A stretch of DNA of 64,000 nt, taken from the NCBI GenBank assembly GCA_946406115.1, contig OX291544.1, positions 2,976,001 to 3,040,000 on the forward strand, given 5' to 3'. Positions 20,770 to 31,905 of this stretch are shown in pieces. The position numbers and the translations under genes are program-made. The notes below the pieces were generated by a model. That model worked only from the letters and a program-made list of their open reading frames with translations. It had not been told where the DNA came from and searched no databases. Positions within the stretch are counted from its first letter, which is position 1; each line of letters starts with the position of its first letter. The DNA comes from Apoda limacodes (taxonomy: Eukaryota > Arthropoda > Insecta > Lepidoptera > Limacodidae).

Positions 20770-22490
20770 TAGAACCGTGACGAACTGAGATGTATTCGGG
20801 CAATTACTCGAAAGCCCCAACTCGCCACATCTAGACGCGATATAAATATAATCTCTTCCGCCACCGACTTAAACGTAGCTATCGACTCACTCACTAGCCA
20901 CCTGACCGCCACCGTTGGCGAGTGCTCAAGACAGTGCCGGTTGGTGATTACCACCACCTAATCCTGCCTCAGCACATTAGGTCGCTAATAACTGCGCGTA
21001 ACGCGGCCCACCACAGACGCGATCCTGCTCCCACTAACGGAAACAAAGCTCGCTTCAACGACTTTCTCCACCGTGTGAGAAACGCTGTAGCTGAACTGCG
21101 CGCCCAACTTTTCGCCGATCTGATGGAGCTTCTCATCGAGCTTATTGGCGCCTAGCCAGAGCTTTGAAATGAGCCACTTCAATTCTCTACCTCCGTTAAC
21201 TCGTCCCAACAACGTTCTCGCGCTCGATGATGACGAAAAAGTGGATTGCCTTGCATCTAGCCTCCAAGCCCAATGTTCCTTAAGCACACAGCCTTTCGAT
21301 CACGATCACGTACGAGAGGTAAACGGTGAAGTGGAGCGCAGGACTTCTCTGCCCCCACAGGATCCCCTGCCCCCGTCACAGTTGACGAAGTCAAACAGGT
21401 CATCGAGGACGGTATCTCTAACGATATCCTTAACCGCCTCACTCTTCCCCTTCTCTGCCTTCTAATAGCCATCTTCAACGCTGCTATTGAAAATTGCCCT
21501 TTCCTGCTCAATGAAAAAATGCCACTGTTATAGGCATCCATAAGCCAGGGAAAGCTCGCACCGAGCCGTCCTCCTACCGCCCTATAAGTTTACTAAAGGC
21601 CCTTGGTAAACTTTACGAACGTCTCCTCCTCGCTCACCTACGGAACACTATAGTCTCCAGAGGCATCTTAATCAAGTCCTCCGCATCATGGAACAAATTC
21701 TCACTGGCTTCCAACCAGTATTAGGTAAGCCCCGTCACACGTGCGCTGTCTTCTTCGATGTAGCGAAAAGTCGAAGGCACTCTCTCTTCCCCCCGTCCTA
21801 TAAAAGCAGGAGTCCCGCAAGGGTCCGTGCTCGCCCCTATCTTGTACCTTCTGTACACAAACGATATCCCTAAAACGACAGGTACTCAACTAGCCCTCTT
21901 TGCGGACCGCTATTTATACCACCGATAGGCAAGTGAGTCGAATCAATCATAGCGGATTGGAGTCTGTTAGTGATTCGCCCGAGGCGAGTGGTTTCGGAAA
22001 TGAAGAATCCATCTCCCCTCTCACTCTTCGGCCGTGCCATTCCATGGCAAAACAAGGCCAAATATCTCGGTTTGACCCTGGATAGGCGTTTAAACTTCTG
22101 CGATCACACCAAAATAGTTAAAGACCGAGCCGCATTTGTCCTTGGTCGTCTATATCCCATGATAGGCAAGTACAGTAAGATGTCGTTTAGAAATAAGTCT
22201 TTACGTCAGCTGCATCCACATCTTACTAGCTCATGCTAGTGCCCTCTATACGTAATCGAAGCACAATCTCCATAAACTCTTGACCCTCCAAAACCGCTGC
22301 CTCAGAGCGGCCTTCGGAGCCTCCTGGTACGTCCGTAATGAGGACCTACACAGAGACTTTCAGCTCCCCACGATTCCCCAATATCTTAACCAGAGTCTCC
22401 TTCAGAGTCTCGCCCCAAAAGTCCGGTGAAGCAGTAATGGCTGTAACAGCCATCAGCATAGCCAGCTCAGAAAAACAAGAAAAAAAAAGT
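20770..22490 (+). pseudogene. Jockey-type LINE, decayed
   Basis: Successive frames on the plus strand show the linker before the reverse transcriptase (LPQHIRSLITARNAAHHRRD near 20955, VTVDEVKQVIEDG near 21378), then IGIHKPGKARTEPSSYRPIS near 21532-21590, [33 protein letters not shown] at about 21810 and LFADR at about 21897, where the catalytic FADD has lost its second Asp. RLNFCDHTK and LHKLLTLQNRCLRAAFGA follow in the thumb region. The tail ends in an A-rich run at about 22470-22490. The GC content is much higher than in the surroundings. Many stops and frameshifts; the part between YRPISLL and GVPQGS is shortened. Inactive. Confidence 0.8.
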
Positions 22491-22798
22491 TCTTAAAATG
22501 TTATTTATGTAAAAGAACTCGAAGAACATTGTTAAAAAGATTGTTTTATTTATTAAAATTATTTATATCTAAATCTAAGAAAATTTAATGTTCTCTTTGA
22601 ACATAGCATAATGCAAAGAGAAGATCTAATTTTTTTTACTACAAAAATTATAATTTTACAAATACTACCTATATTATATACATTTTAAGAAAAAACACTT
22701 TTTAAAAGGTGAATTTTAGATTGCCTAAAAAGCGTCTCAAAATGTTATTTTTAATATGATTAATGAGGTATGAATAAAACTTGATTTGCTACAAACAT
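22491..22798. other. Unassigned AT-rich sequence before the gypsy element
   Basis: Nothing recognisable. Its last four bases, ACAT (22795-22798), are the left target duplication of the following element. Confidence 0.4.
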
Positions 22799-22954
22799 TG
22801 TAGCGAGTGAAGTATTTTATTTTGTATATGTAGTGTGTAATTAGCTTTAAATTACCCTTTTGCGTGTTATGTCAAAATCATTGTAAAATTCTATATCCAT
22901 ACATGCATGGAATGCCATACTCATTTACGTCAACAGTCTTTTAAATCTGATTTT
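22799..22954 (+). repeat. Truncated 5' LTR (first 156 bp)
   Basis: Starts TGTAGCGAGTGAAG and matches the start of the 3' LTR up to AAATCTGATTTT, where it changes to gag sequence. The ATG of the long frame lies inside it, at position 109 of the LTR. Confidence 0.88.
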
Positions 22955-25900
22955 GATTATAAGAAACCTAGTAGTTCTTCAGAAACGCCCTTTGCTAATA
23001 ACAAAGATATTAATTATGAAAATTGGAGACAGAAAGAGTTTAGAGCGAAACCCCTTGATAATTTTAAATCTTTTAAAAATTACAAACAAAAACCTTTGGT
23101 TAAGTTGGAATCTAGTTCTCCTAATTATAAACCAACGGTTTATAGGAATAAAAGTTTTAATCCGATACATAACGAAGCGCCAAAGGAAATTGCGGCGGTT
23201 CATGAAAATCGTCCGCCATTTTGTGTTCGATGCCGTGTACATGGACACGAACTTAGTAAATGCACATCTAATAACATTGTCTGTTATAGATGTGGTGTTA
23301 AGAATTTAAGAACGATAGATTGCCCTAATTGTAATCAAACTTCTAATAAGAATTTCTTTAAAAATACTATAAATTATAATCGTTCTAGACAGGATTTACA
23401 CGACTGGTCGTCATGGCTTAGCAAAGTCAATATTTTTTTCAATTCCTTTCGTACTTCGATCCTGTTTAAAAATGAAAATGATAATTTACGTCCTTTTTTA
23501 AAAATAAATATAAAAGAGACAGAATGTATGGGTCTTTTAGACACAGGTTCTTGCATCAGCGTTTTAGGGAATAATTCACATCTAGCCATACAAAAGCTAG
23601 GTTTTACACTTTTAAGGGATGAGAATATAAAAGTTTCGACTGCTGGTAAAGCAGTACACCAAGCTATTGGTTATTTTTTATTGCCAATGGTATTTAATAA
23701 ACAATGTAATATAATTAAAACATTTGTTTTCCCAGATTTGTTCCCTTCAATAATTTTAGGGATAGATTTTTGGAAATCTTTTAATTTGGCACCTAATCTT
23801 TTTCAAGTTAAGAACGAAATTACAAAATCCAATATATCTGAACTTTCTAAAGTGGAAAACAAGATTCAGTTTTATAATAACCTTTCCCCTCTTCAAAAGG
23901 AGACGGCGGACAGAGTTATTAGTAATTTTAAAGCTATTTCGTTTGAGGAAACTGGCATTATTGGTGAAACTAATCTAGTTACACATAGAATAGATACTGG
24001 TGATCACGCACCGATTAAACAACGAAATTATAAGCTATCTCCGGAAAAACAACGGGTACTTAGTGAAGAAGTAGATAAAATGATAAAGTGGGACATTATT
24101 GAACCATGTGAGAGCCCATGGTTATCTCCAGTCTTAGTTACGCCTAAGAAGAATGGCGAATGGAGATTTTGTTTGGATAGTAGGAAATTAAATTCAATTA
24201 CTAGGAAAGACGCGTATAATTTACCTTTTATTAATGAAATCTTAGATAATTTGTCTAATGCGAAATATTTAAGCAGTATTGATATTGCAAAAGCATTTTG
24301 GCAGATTCCTTTACACGTAGATGACAGAAACAAAACTGCGTTTTACGTTCCGACACGCGGCAGCTTCCAATTTAAACGATTACCCTTCGGATTATCAAAT
24401 AGTCCTGCTACGCAACAGAGATTGATGGATTCCTTGTTTTCTCCCAATTTTAACAACAAAGTATTCTGTTATTTAGATGATATTATCATTATTAGCGAGA
24501 GTTTCGAAGAACACATATCCCTTTTAAATCGAGTACTTGAAAAACTCACAAAGGCTCGTTTAACTATTAATTTTGAGAAGTGTAAGTTTTTTAAAAATGA
24601 GCTAAAATATCTAGGTTACATTGTGGACGAACGTGGTCTACGCACAGACCCAGATAAGGTGAAAGCCATTCTTGAAATCCCTACTCCTAAATCGCGTAAA
24701 GAGGTTCGTCGTTTTTTAGGAACAGCTAGTTACTATAGACGTTTGATACCCAATTTTAGTACTGTAGCTGGTCCTCTTAATTCATTAACGTCTGCGGGTA
24801 AAAATACGCCAAGATTTAAATGGACGAAAGAAGCGGATAACGCATTGAATACTTTGAAAAATCATTTTGTAAATACACCTATTTTAGCTTGTCCCAATTA
24901 TGATCTACCATTTAGTGTACATTGTGATGCATCTGGTTTTGGCATAGGTGCAATGCTTACTCAGGAGGTAGACGACAATGAGGTTGTTGTGGCATACATG
25001 AGTAAGTCTTTATCTAAACAACAACGGAATTACTCGGCCACGGAGCGAGAAACGCTAGCGGTTATTCTAGCATTAGAGCATTGGCGTTGTTTTCTTGACA
25101 ACGGGAAACAATTTATTATTTTTACTGACCATGCTGCATTGAAATGGTTTTTAAAATTATCTAATCCAACGGGTAGGTTAGCCAGATGGACCATTCGGTT
25201 GTCTTGTTTTAATTTTATTTTAAAGCATAAAAGAGGAAAGGACAATGTCGTTCCTGATATTTTATCTCGGTCCACCCCTATAATAGAGGACACATCAACT
25301 GACGTACAGACTGACGTAGATGATGTTTTCCATAAATACGTAGAACCAATTGATACTGATCGGAGTATGATTTGGTACGAACAAAAGCGTACCTATTGCT
25401 TAAATAATCCATCAGATTGTTTAGATTTCTGTATTAAAGACGGGAAATTACTTAAAAAAGTTGAAACGGAACCTGATAGTGATTACATGTGGAAGGAGGT
25501 TTCGAATCCTAACGATAGGCTTAATATTATTGCGGCTAAACATACGGAGCCATCAAACTCACATTTTGGTGCTTTTAAGACTTTTAAAAAGATATCAATA
25601 GATTTTTATTGGCCAGGAATGTTACGCCAGATATCTAAATACATAGCTGATTGTTCTACATGCTTGGCTTACAAGCATCAAAACCATTCCCCATTTGGTG
25701 TCATGGGAAAACCTAAAATTTGTTCACGTCCTTTTCAATGTATCTCCATTGACTTAGTTGGTCCTCTACCAATGACAAGGGATAGGAATCAAAACATCTT
25801 GGTTGTCACATGCTGTTTCAGTAAATACTGTTTAATTTTTCCTTTAAAAAAAGCCACAGCGGCTAATGTATTAAAAACCTTGGAAAACGATGTTTTCTTG

Positions 25901-26575
25901 GTTTACGGAGTACCCCAAACAATAATTATGGACAATGGTTCACAATTTACCAGTCACGATTGTAAAAATCTTTGGGAAAAATATAACATTCCAAAAGTAT
26001 TTTACACTCCACGTTACTGTCCACAAGTAAATACTGTGGAACGTTATAATAAGACTATTATTACGGCTATTGCAGCCTTAGTAGGCGAAGACCACCGAAC
26101 TTGGGACAACTTTATTCCACAAGTACAAATGGCTATTAATTCGTCTTGTAATCATACGACTGGCTATTCACCAGCGTTTTTAGTTTTCGGCCGTGAATTA
26201 GTGACCGATGGTAATATTTTCGCGAAGTACGAGGACTTCGACAATTTCGTATTTATGCCCAGGGATATTTATGCTGAGCATACCGGGTTTCTTGCTAATA
26301 TATTTAACAAGGTTGAATTAGTTTTATATAAGGCACATCAGAAGAACGCAGAACATTATAATCTGCGTCGTACTTTTAAAGAGTTTAATGTTAATGATTA
26401 TGTATGGAGACGCAATCACGTTTTAAGTGATGCCGGTGGTTATTTCAGCACTAAGCTAGCTCCGAAATTCGTAAAATGTCGCGTTATACGTAAAGTTTCG
26501 CCGTTAGTATACGAACTGGTGGACTTAAATGATAAAAATGTGGGTATTTACCATATTAAAGATTTTAAATGTTGA
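22907..26575 (+). CDS. Gag-Pol polyprotein, 1222 codons, starting inside the LTR
   Basis: The first ATG lies in the LTR, so about 16 residues (to SFKSDF) are LTR-encoded and the rest is gag C-terminus onwards. Domains in order: CCHC knuckle CVRCRVHGHELSKC (from C106) and a His-less second finger; aspartic protease GLLDTGSC (D212); reverse transcriptase with LDSRKLNSITRKDAYNLPF, LPFGLSNSPATQQRLMD and YLDD at 522-525; RNase H with HCDASGFGIG (D674) and TDHAALKWFL (about 740); integrase with zinc residues H879, H886, C916, C919 and the catalytic triad D949, D1009, E1045 (35 residues between the last two). No stop interrupts it. The capsid part of gag is absent, so the frame could give enzymes but not particles. 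Other frames inside are shadows. Confidence 0.9.
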   Translation: MECHTHLRQQSFKSDFDYKKPSSSSETPFANNKDINYENWRQKEFRAKPLDNFKSFKNYKQKPLVKLESSSPNYKPTVYRNKSFNPIHNEAPKEIAAVHENRPPFCVRCRVHGHELSKCTSNNIVCYRCGVKNLRTIDCPNCNQTSNKNFFKNTINYNRSRQDLHDWSSWLSKVNIFFNSFRTSILFKNENDNLRPFLKINIKETECMGLLDTGSCISVLGNNSHLAIQKLGFTLLRDENIKVSTAGKAVHQAIGYFLLPMVFNKQCNIIKTFVFPDLFPSIILGIDFWKSFNLAPNLFQVKNEITKSNISELSKVENKIQFYNNLSPLQKETADRVISNFKAISFEETGIIGETNLVTHRIDTGDHAPIKQRNYKLSPEKQRVLSEEVDKMIKWDIIEPCESPWLSPVLVTPKKNGEWRFCLDSRKLNSITRKDAYNLPFINEILDNLSNAKYLSSIDIAKAFWQIPLHVDDRNKTAFYVPTRGSFQFKRLPFGLSNSPATQQRLMDSLFSPNFNNKVFCYLDDIIIISESFEEHISLLNRVLEKLTKARLTINFEKCKFFKNELKYLGYIVDERGLRTDPDKVKAILEIPTPKSRKEVRRFLGTASYYRRLIPNFSTVAGPLNSLTSAGKNTPRFKWTKEADNALNTLKNHFVNTPILACPNYDLPFSVHCDASGFGIGAMLTQEVDDNEVVVAYMSKSLSKQQRNYSATERETLAVILALEHWRCFLDNGKQFIIFTDHAALKWFLKLSNPTGRLARWTIRLSCFNFILKHKRGKDNVVPDILSRSTPIIEDTSTDVQTDVDDVFHKYVEPIDTDRSMIWYEQKRTYCLNNPSDCLDFCIKDGKLLKKVETEPDSDYMWKEVSNPNDRLNIIAAKHTEPSNSHFGAFKTFKKISIDFYWPGMLRQISKYIADCSTCLAYKHQNHSPFGVMGKPKICSRPFQCISIDLVGPLPMTRDRNQNILVVTCCFSKYCLIFPLKKATAANVLKTLENDVFLVYGVPQTIIMDNGSQFTSHDCKNLWEKYNIPKVFYTPRYCPQVNTVERYNKTIITAIAALVGEDHRTWDNFIPQVQMAINSSCNHTTGYSPAFLVFGRELVTDGNIFAKYEDFDNFVFMPRDIYAEHTGFLANIFNKVELVLYKAHQKNAEHYNLRRTFKEFNVNDYVWRRNHVLSDAGGYFSTKLAPKFVKCRVIRKVSPLVYELVDLNDKNVGIYHIKDFKC

Positions 26576-26746
26576 AGATACCTCTTAAATTGAGCTCACA
26601 TTTTGTGCAATTTAATTATAATTAACTACTTATGTAATGGACCAAAGAAATTGGTTTTTAAAGCATTTGCTTTTAATATTATTGTGTGTTTGTGTGTATT
26701 ATGTTTTTTTTTTAAATTACTAAATACTATGTTGTTTTATAACTTC

Positions 26747-26899
26747 TTCAAAATTCAAAAAGTCATTTGAACGACACCGTCGTTATTATAAAAATAACAT
26801 TTAGACCTAATTTAATTTATATTCCTCTTTTACCTTTTTCAAAATTCAAAAAGTCATTTTTACGACACCGTAGTTTTTATAAAAATAACGTTTAGGCCT
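26747..26899 (+). repeat. Duplicated 62-bp block in the gypsy 3' region
   Basis: TTCAAAATTCAAAAAGTCAT with ACGACACCGT and TTATAAAAATAAC occurs at 26747-26808 and, slightly diverged, at 26838-26899. Confidence 0.8.
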
Positions 26900-27541
26900 T
26901 TATTAATATTTTGTTGTTTTTTTTTTATCTTTAATTTCCTTTAGAGGAAAAATAATTTTATTTTCTTTCGATTGGCATGCAAGAGATGCTTTGATTTGTA
27001 TTTATATTTAACTACGAATAATAATTTTCATTAAAGTCGATTGGACGCATTCTTTATTTATATATTTTAACTGATTCTCAAAAAGCTATTTGTTCTCTCA
27101 CGTCAAGAGACGTAATTTCTATATTGTATATTTTTTTTGTCTATTTGACACGTAATTGAAACGTAATTTAACGTTATTTTATATTTTTTTCTCAATATTA
27201 CTATAACAACGACAAATTTCGTTGTTGTTGTCTGCGACATTTTTTATTGTAATTTGCTTTACATAGTTTCTTTAGTAGTACTCCTTCCTTGGGTCGGTTA
27301 TACGACTTTTGCGTTATTAAATGGAGACCAAAGAGCACGACATCTTTGGCTCATATTAATTCTAGAAGCTATTGTAGCTTATTATATAAATATACTTAAT
27401 TTATTTTAACTAATTTTATTTATTAACTATCTAATTTCTTACTCGTTTTACTTTCTAGCTACTTTCAAACTTGCAATTTTAGACAGTCTCTTTAATATTT
27501 ATTTCATAATTAGAGGTTTTTAATACAGCGGGGTTTGATTA

Positions 27542-27668
27542 TTGAGCAGTATGACAACTCATTAAATAAGCTTATGTCCAAAATATGGAGCGGATTGACA
27601 ACTCCTTAAAAAAGCCCTTGTCCAGGAATTGAGCGGTGGGATAACTCATTAAATAAGCCTTATATCGT
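27542..27668 (+). repeat. 44-bp tandem repeat, nearly three units
   Basis: Units of the form TTGAGCGG..TGACAACTCATTAAATAAGC..T.TGTCC follow each other with a period of 44 bp; the last is partial. Confidence 0.8.
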
Positions 27669-27935
27669 ATTCCTAGTTGTAATAAGGCATTTGGCCAAGA
27701 TACAACAATTAACATCAAGTCCCTTACAGATCGGTCATGGGGTTCCTTAGCGGTTATGCCCTTCGTGTGTGGATGAATGAATAGGAAGTATATGAGGTTA
27801 GCGTGTTAGGTTGGGTTAGTATGAGTGATGAGGTTAGAGTATTAGATGCGTACGTGATGTAAGTTTTTAGGGATCGGTTCTGTTTTTTAAATTATTAAAC
27901 TAACAGCCCGGAAAATTCGTCTAACCGAATTTTCA

Positions 27936-27952
27936 CGAGGAAGGGGGGATAT
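27936..27952 (+). promoter_or_regulatory. Polypurine tract
   Basis: ACGAGGAAGGGGGGATAT lies directly before the 3' LTR, the expected primer for plus-strand DNA synthesis. Confidence 0.75.
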
Positions 27953-28761
27953 TGTAGCGAGTGAAGTATTTTATTTTGTATATGTAGTGTGTAATTAGCT
28001 TTAAATTACCCTTTTGCGTGTTATGTCAAAATCATTGTAAAATTCTATATCCATACATGCATGGAATGCCATACTCATTTACGTCAACAGTCTTTTAAAT
28101 CTGATTTTTAAAAAGATGACAGATGGAAAATTATTCAAAGGGAGTCTTTTGGAGATTTTCTCAAGGATAGATGTTTAAAACCAAAATTTGCAATTTTTAC
28201 CTAAAATAAATAGGAGTTAATCTTTTTGAAGTGCATCAAGTTCTTTGAGAAACAGGAACTAAGGAGATGTAAATTACAAGAGGAACTTACTACACGATTT
28301 TAATAAGAGAAGGTTTGAATTTCTCGATAAACTATCTCAAGGTTGTGGGTTCTACCATAAACCCTCCCATCAGGTACCTAAGTGCATTTATTTGGTTAGG
28401 TGATTATTGCTATATCGATTCTGCGGATTGGCTTTTTTTCGCCATATTGATTTTTTTAATTTCTCAATCTGAAAAGAATGATAAAAGCATAGATTGCTGA
28501 GAATTGGTGAAAATTACATCATATTACGATTAATTGATATTTTCGACAAAACAGTCGACCCGAAGGAAAAATTACGATACCATCGTCTAAATAGGAAAAA
28601 GACGGCAAAACAGATAAATTCAGAAACTGGATTTATTATGGAATTATAGACTTTCAAATTGTTTATTTGTGAATCAGTGATTGTATATAAAACTAAAAAA
28701 TAAATTGTATTAACGAACCTATCTTTTCATTTATCTTCCCCTGGGGAATTGAGTCTTAACA
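27953..28761 (+). repeat. 3' LTR, about 809 bp
   Basis: Begins TGTAGCGAGTG and ends AGTCTTAACA, followed by the ACAT duplication. GTATATAAAAC and AAAAATAAATTG near 28683-28705 look like a TATA box or a polyadenylation region. The right boundary is inferred from the CA end plus the matching ACAT, because the left LTR is truncated and cannot confirm it. Confidence 0.75.
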
Positions 28762-28765
28762 ACAT

Positions 28766-30244
28766 TTGTTTTATTTATGATCTAGAAATATTGGAAAACT
28801 CTGCATTAAATCCGGATTTAAATTTTGGTACGGACTTGCAATCCTTAGGCGTGAAGAAAGGAAAAACAAACAAACTCACTTTCGTATTTATTATATTAGT
28901 ATGAGTCAGTAAAAAATATTTACTTGTAATGGAAGGCTGCAAAATTTTTCGGTGCGAGTGCTTGAATAGAATACCTAATATAAGATATTATGGATTAAAA
29001 ATAAAAAGAGAAAAACGAGAGGTTCGTAGTTTATTTATTAAGGGGATGTTTACACAGATATCTTAAAATACTTACAGAATGATATAAAGGTACGTTATTT
29101 TTTCCGGCTAAATACTAAACGTTGATTAAATCAAGCATAGTTGTAAAAATACCTTTATTGGGCTTGGTTGTTAGAATACTTTTAAATTTTGCAAACCAAA
29201 AATGTATTAGTTTCTATTAATTATTTAGTATCATTTAAATAAAATCTAAACGTGTCTGCTTCATTATAACGAAATGGAAAGCATAACGTTAAGGGACATT
29301 TCGGAAGCAGCGGGAAATATTACTTAGACTAGGTATATTAAAGTACCTGGTCTAAGAGTACTTGTTCTAAAATTATAAAGCATATGATTAATCTGGTTGC
29401 GTGAGGGTTTTGCGAAATTCAAGCCAGAAAGTGAAAGTTTGTGTAGGAAATAATATTTTAAGAGGCAAAAAAGTAATTGATATTGCATTTTTATTAATAG
29501 AATAATAAATTTGAACGTAATCAATAAGACCCTATATTCAGCTTTTTTAAAGTTCATCCCCTTACGGATGAAATCAGATGGCACAATTTGTGTTAATTAA
29601 TTTTAATTTTTTGATTCGATCGTATTGGTTGATCTGACTAATTATCGCTAAATGCAAATCGCTAAGGATGAAAATTCAATATTTTGGGAATGAGTTGATT
29701 TTTTTTTTTAGGCTTTGTTTACTAAAGGTATAGTTAGTTAAAAAAAATGTACAAATCTTTGAGTCGACGCGACGAATGTCTCAGGAGAAAAGCTAGTTGA
29801 AATAAAAATCCCATTTTGACTCTATTATATTTGATTTCTTAGCTATTAATAGCGGATGCGTAGGCTTATGGTATAAAAGTCCTCCTTTCAGTTAATGATA
29901 AACAGAAAATGTTGTAACTTTATTGTGATTGATGCTCTCCACAAGGAATAATAAATAGACAAATGGCAGCGCTTCGCCATTGCGAAGGTAATAAATCATC
30001 AATCATACATCAAGTGCGGAAAATAGAAAAAACGTGTTTTAAATTTATTAAAAGAAAAGTTTTAGTTAAAATGTAAGTACCTTACTTAGTTTTTTTTACA
30101 TTTAGGACAAACACGAATATTACCAAACTTCTCATCAGTAACTTTAAATTTGCCTGACTTATTTTTATTTTCAAAATGCCACCGTTAACGGATAATTATT
30201 ACAAAAATTAAAAGCAGCTGGCACCAGAAATTTGCAACTTATCC
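28766..30244. other. Unassigned AT-rich sequence
   Basis: About 1.5 kb without a supportable gene. A minus-strand frame at 29324-29584 has no motif. A small perfect hairpin CTTCGC-CATT-GCGAAG lies near 29970-29985. Confidence 0.4.
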
Positions 30245-30248
30245 GTAT

Positions 30249-30305
30249 TTTTAACCGACTTCAAAAAAGGAGGAGGTTGTATGTTCAGTCCCTATGTCAA
30301 ATTTT
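30249..30305 (+). repeat. Fragment of a common moth repeat
   Basis: ACCGACTTCAAAAAAGGAGG followed by AGGTTGTATGTTCAG is a string I recall from many lepidopteran sequences; its element class is unknown to me. Confidence 0.45.
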
Positions 30306-30884
30306 GTATGGGAAAGTATATTTAATAGTCAACTCTACTTAAAGCTAGGTGTACATGTTTTTCAACACAATTGATGAAACTTTATGTATTTCATGAACAT
30401 TAAAATCAGGTATTATTGCTATTCAATTCAATACAATTAATCAAACATGTATTTTAGGGTTTTTAAATTCAGAAGAAGGATAGGGGGCAATTTGCTAGGA
30501 TAATAATGGTTTTATGATCAACTTTACCATTAAACTTGTTAAACATACGAACATGTTCTTTTACATAAATATTAAAACACGTCTAAAGCGAAGTTTTTGT
30601 GCAAAAAACCAAAGTACTGACCGAAACATCATACACCAAATCGCTAAAGATAGAAATTAGAAATTTGGAGCTCAGATTGATTTTGTGTTGTAGGAAAATC
30701 AATACGTAAGGGCAAAGTTAGTCACAGTTCAGTACATATTGTATAGTTGTTGGCTGATTATCAAAGTATTGTATTATTACTTTAAATAGAACTTCTTGCC
30801 TTGCTTGCTTGTATAATGCAATGTGTTCTAAGGAATTGTTCAAAATGATGATGATGATTTATTAATTAGTTGTCTACTGCACAG
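30306..30884. other. Unassigned AT-rich sequence
   Basis: No feature seen. The missing second LTR of the gypsy relic on the right would be expected about here, but I find no match to it. Confidence 0.4.
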
Positions 30885-31215
30885 ATTTACGTCACTACTC
30901 TTTATATAACTTTGTTCTATTCTAATGTACTAAATCTGTTTTACCATTATCTAATCTAATCTCCACATTTGCTGGTAATTCTCTTATGGGTACTAAAAAT
31001 GGTCCTTGATACAATTGTTGAAGTTTATTTACATTTTCACTTTATACAAGTACTTTGTCATTCGCTTTGTAGGAAATTGGATTTATAGAGGTGTCACACT
31101 TGTCTTTTCTATGTTCTTTACTAGATATTATGTTATTTCGGGCACAGTGTTGCGAAACTTGTAATCAGTATTTTAATTCTAACGGATAATCGTCATAGTT
31201 ATATAACGGATCTAT
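30885..31215 (-). pseudogene. Ty3/gypsy integrase C-terminal relic
   Basis: Read on the minus strand: YNYDDYPLELKY, then NNIISSKEHRKDKCD, ISYKANDKVLV, NKLQQLYQGPFLVPIREL and VEIRLDNGKTDLVH. This is the GPY/F module and the end of integrase that closes pol in insect gypsy elements of the errantivirus kind. One or more stops interrupt it. It lies next to an LTR in the same orientation, with the whole gag and most of pol missing between them. Confidence 0.75.
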
Positions 31216-31282
31216 TACTACAATAAAAAGTCTTTCTCCACACAGTTTGTTTACGACAGTCTACTGGCTCCAAATCGCGACT

Positions 31283-31564
31283 GGCGAGGGTTCGCCATGT
31301 AGGATCGAGTCAACAAAACAACCTTTAAGTTTAACGAGTCATTTATTACTACTATTGTTAGCATAACCTTATATACACTAATATAAGTAAGGGTTACGTC
31401 ACTACATTTTACATTGTACTTACAATGCCAATATGGATTGTGATAACAATAGATAACTTATTGTTTGGTGTCCTTTATTTTGAACTTAAGCTTTAAAATT
31501 CAGACGGTGATTTATTTCTTACCCTTCATGTGAGGTCTCTGCTACATTCTGGTCTATTAAGACA
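31283..31564 (-). repeat. LTR with adjacent primer site (gypsy relic)
   Basis: On the minus strand the segment starts TGTCTTAATAGACCAG (31564) and ends ...GACTCGATCCTACA (31298), then continues TGGCGAACCCTCGCC, which looks like a tRNA primer site directly after an LTR. TATATAAGG and AATAAATGAC in the middle fit a promoter and polyadenylation signal. About 267 bp. The pol relic at 30885-31215 has the same orientation, so both come from one internally deleted element. Confidence 0.65.
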
Positions 31565-31824
31565 TGTACAGACATGTATGCTATGATTTGTATAAAAGAA
31601 GGTCCAGTAAAATTCATTCTGCAGTCTTATTTGTGAGTTTCAAAGTAATACCTACAGTGTTTTGTATTCATATCCCGTCAAATGGAGGTGAGTTTAATTA
31701 CTTAATTTTCTTTATACCATATGTGTGTTATTGTTTTATTATTTGATAATGGTATTACATACTAATTAGTGTCATTATTTGTTAATGTTTTTTTCGACTT
31801 GTTGGTATAAATTTTTAATCTCTC

Positions 31825-31905
31825 TATCACGACGCATCCGGCGTGACTCCTGGAAAATAGCCGAAAAAAGTTTATTATCCATGGAGCGCCGGATGCGTCG
31901 TGATA
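31825..31905. repeat. Perfect 19-bp inverted repeat at the edge of a BEL fragment
   Basis: TATCACGACGCATCCGGCG (31825-31843) is repeated inverted at 31887-31905 with 43 bp between. The right arm is BEL coding sequence, so the left arm is a small inverted duplication of it. Confidence 0.85.

Larger units (their letters stand above)
26576..27935 (+). other. Long noncoding 3' region of the gypsy element
   Basis: About 1.36 kb between the stop of pol and the polypurine tract with no env-like or other frame. It holds two kinds of internal repeats, annotated separately. A degenerate env could once have filled it, but I see no trace. Confidence 0.6.
22799..28761 (+). mobile_element. Ty3/gypsy retrotransposon with intact pol and a deleted 5' end
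   Basis: Bounded by ACAT at 22795-22798 and 28762-28765. The first 156 bp (22799-22954) are, as far as I can read, identical to 27953-28108. The 3' LTR continues to about 28761, ending ...AGTCTTAACA, with TATATAA and AATAAA at about 28683-28701. The 5' LTR stops after 156 bp and runs straight into gag coding sequence. So the rest of the 5' LTR, the primer site, the leader and the start of gag have been lost. The single long frame encodes gag C-terminus, protease, RT, RNase H and integrase. LTR identity suggests a recent insertion. Without a primer site and capsid it cannot transpose alone. The lineage is probably mdg3/blastopia-like (inference). Confidence 0.88.

Noticed and set aside
26576..27952. 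env gene of the gypsy element
   Set aside because: No frame with signal peptide, cleavage site or membrane segment on the plus strand.
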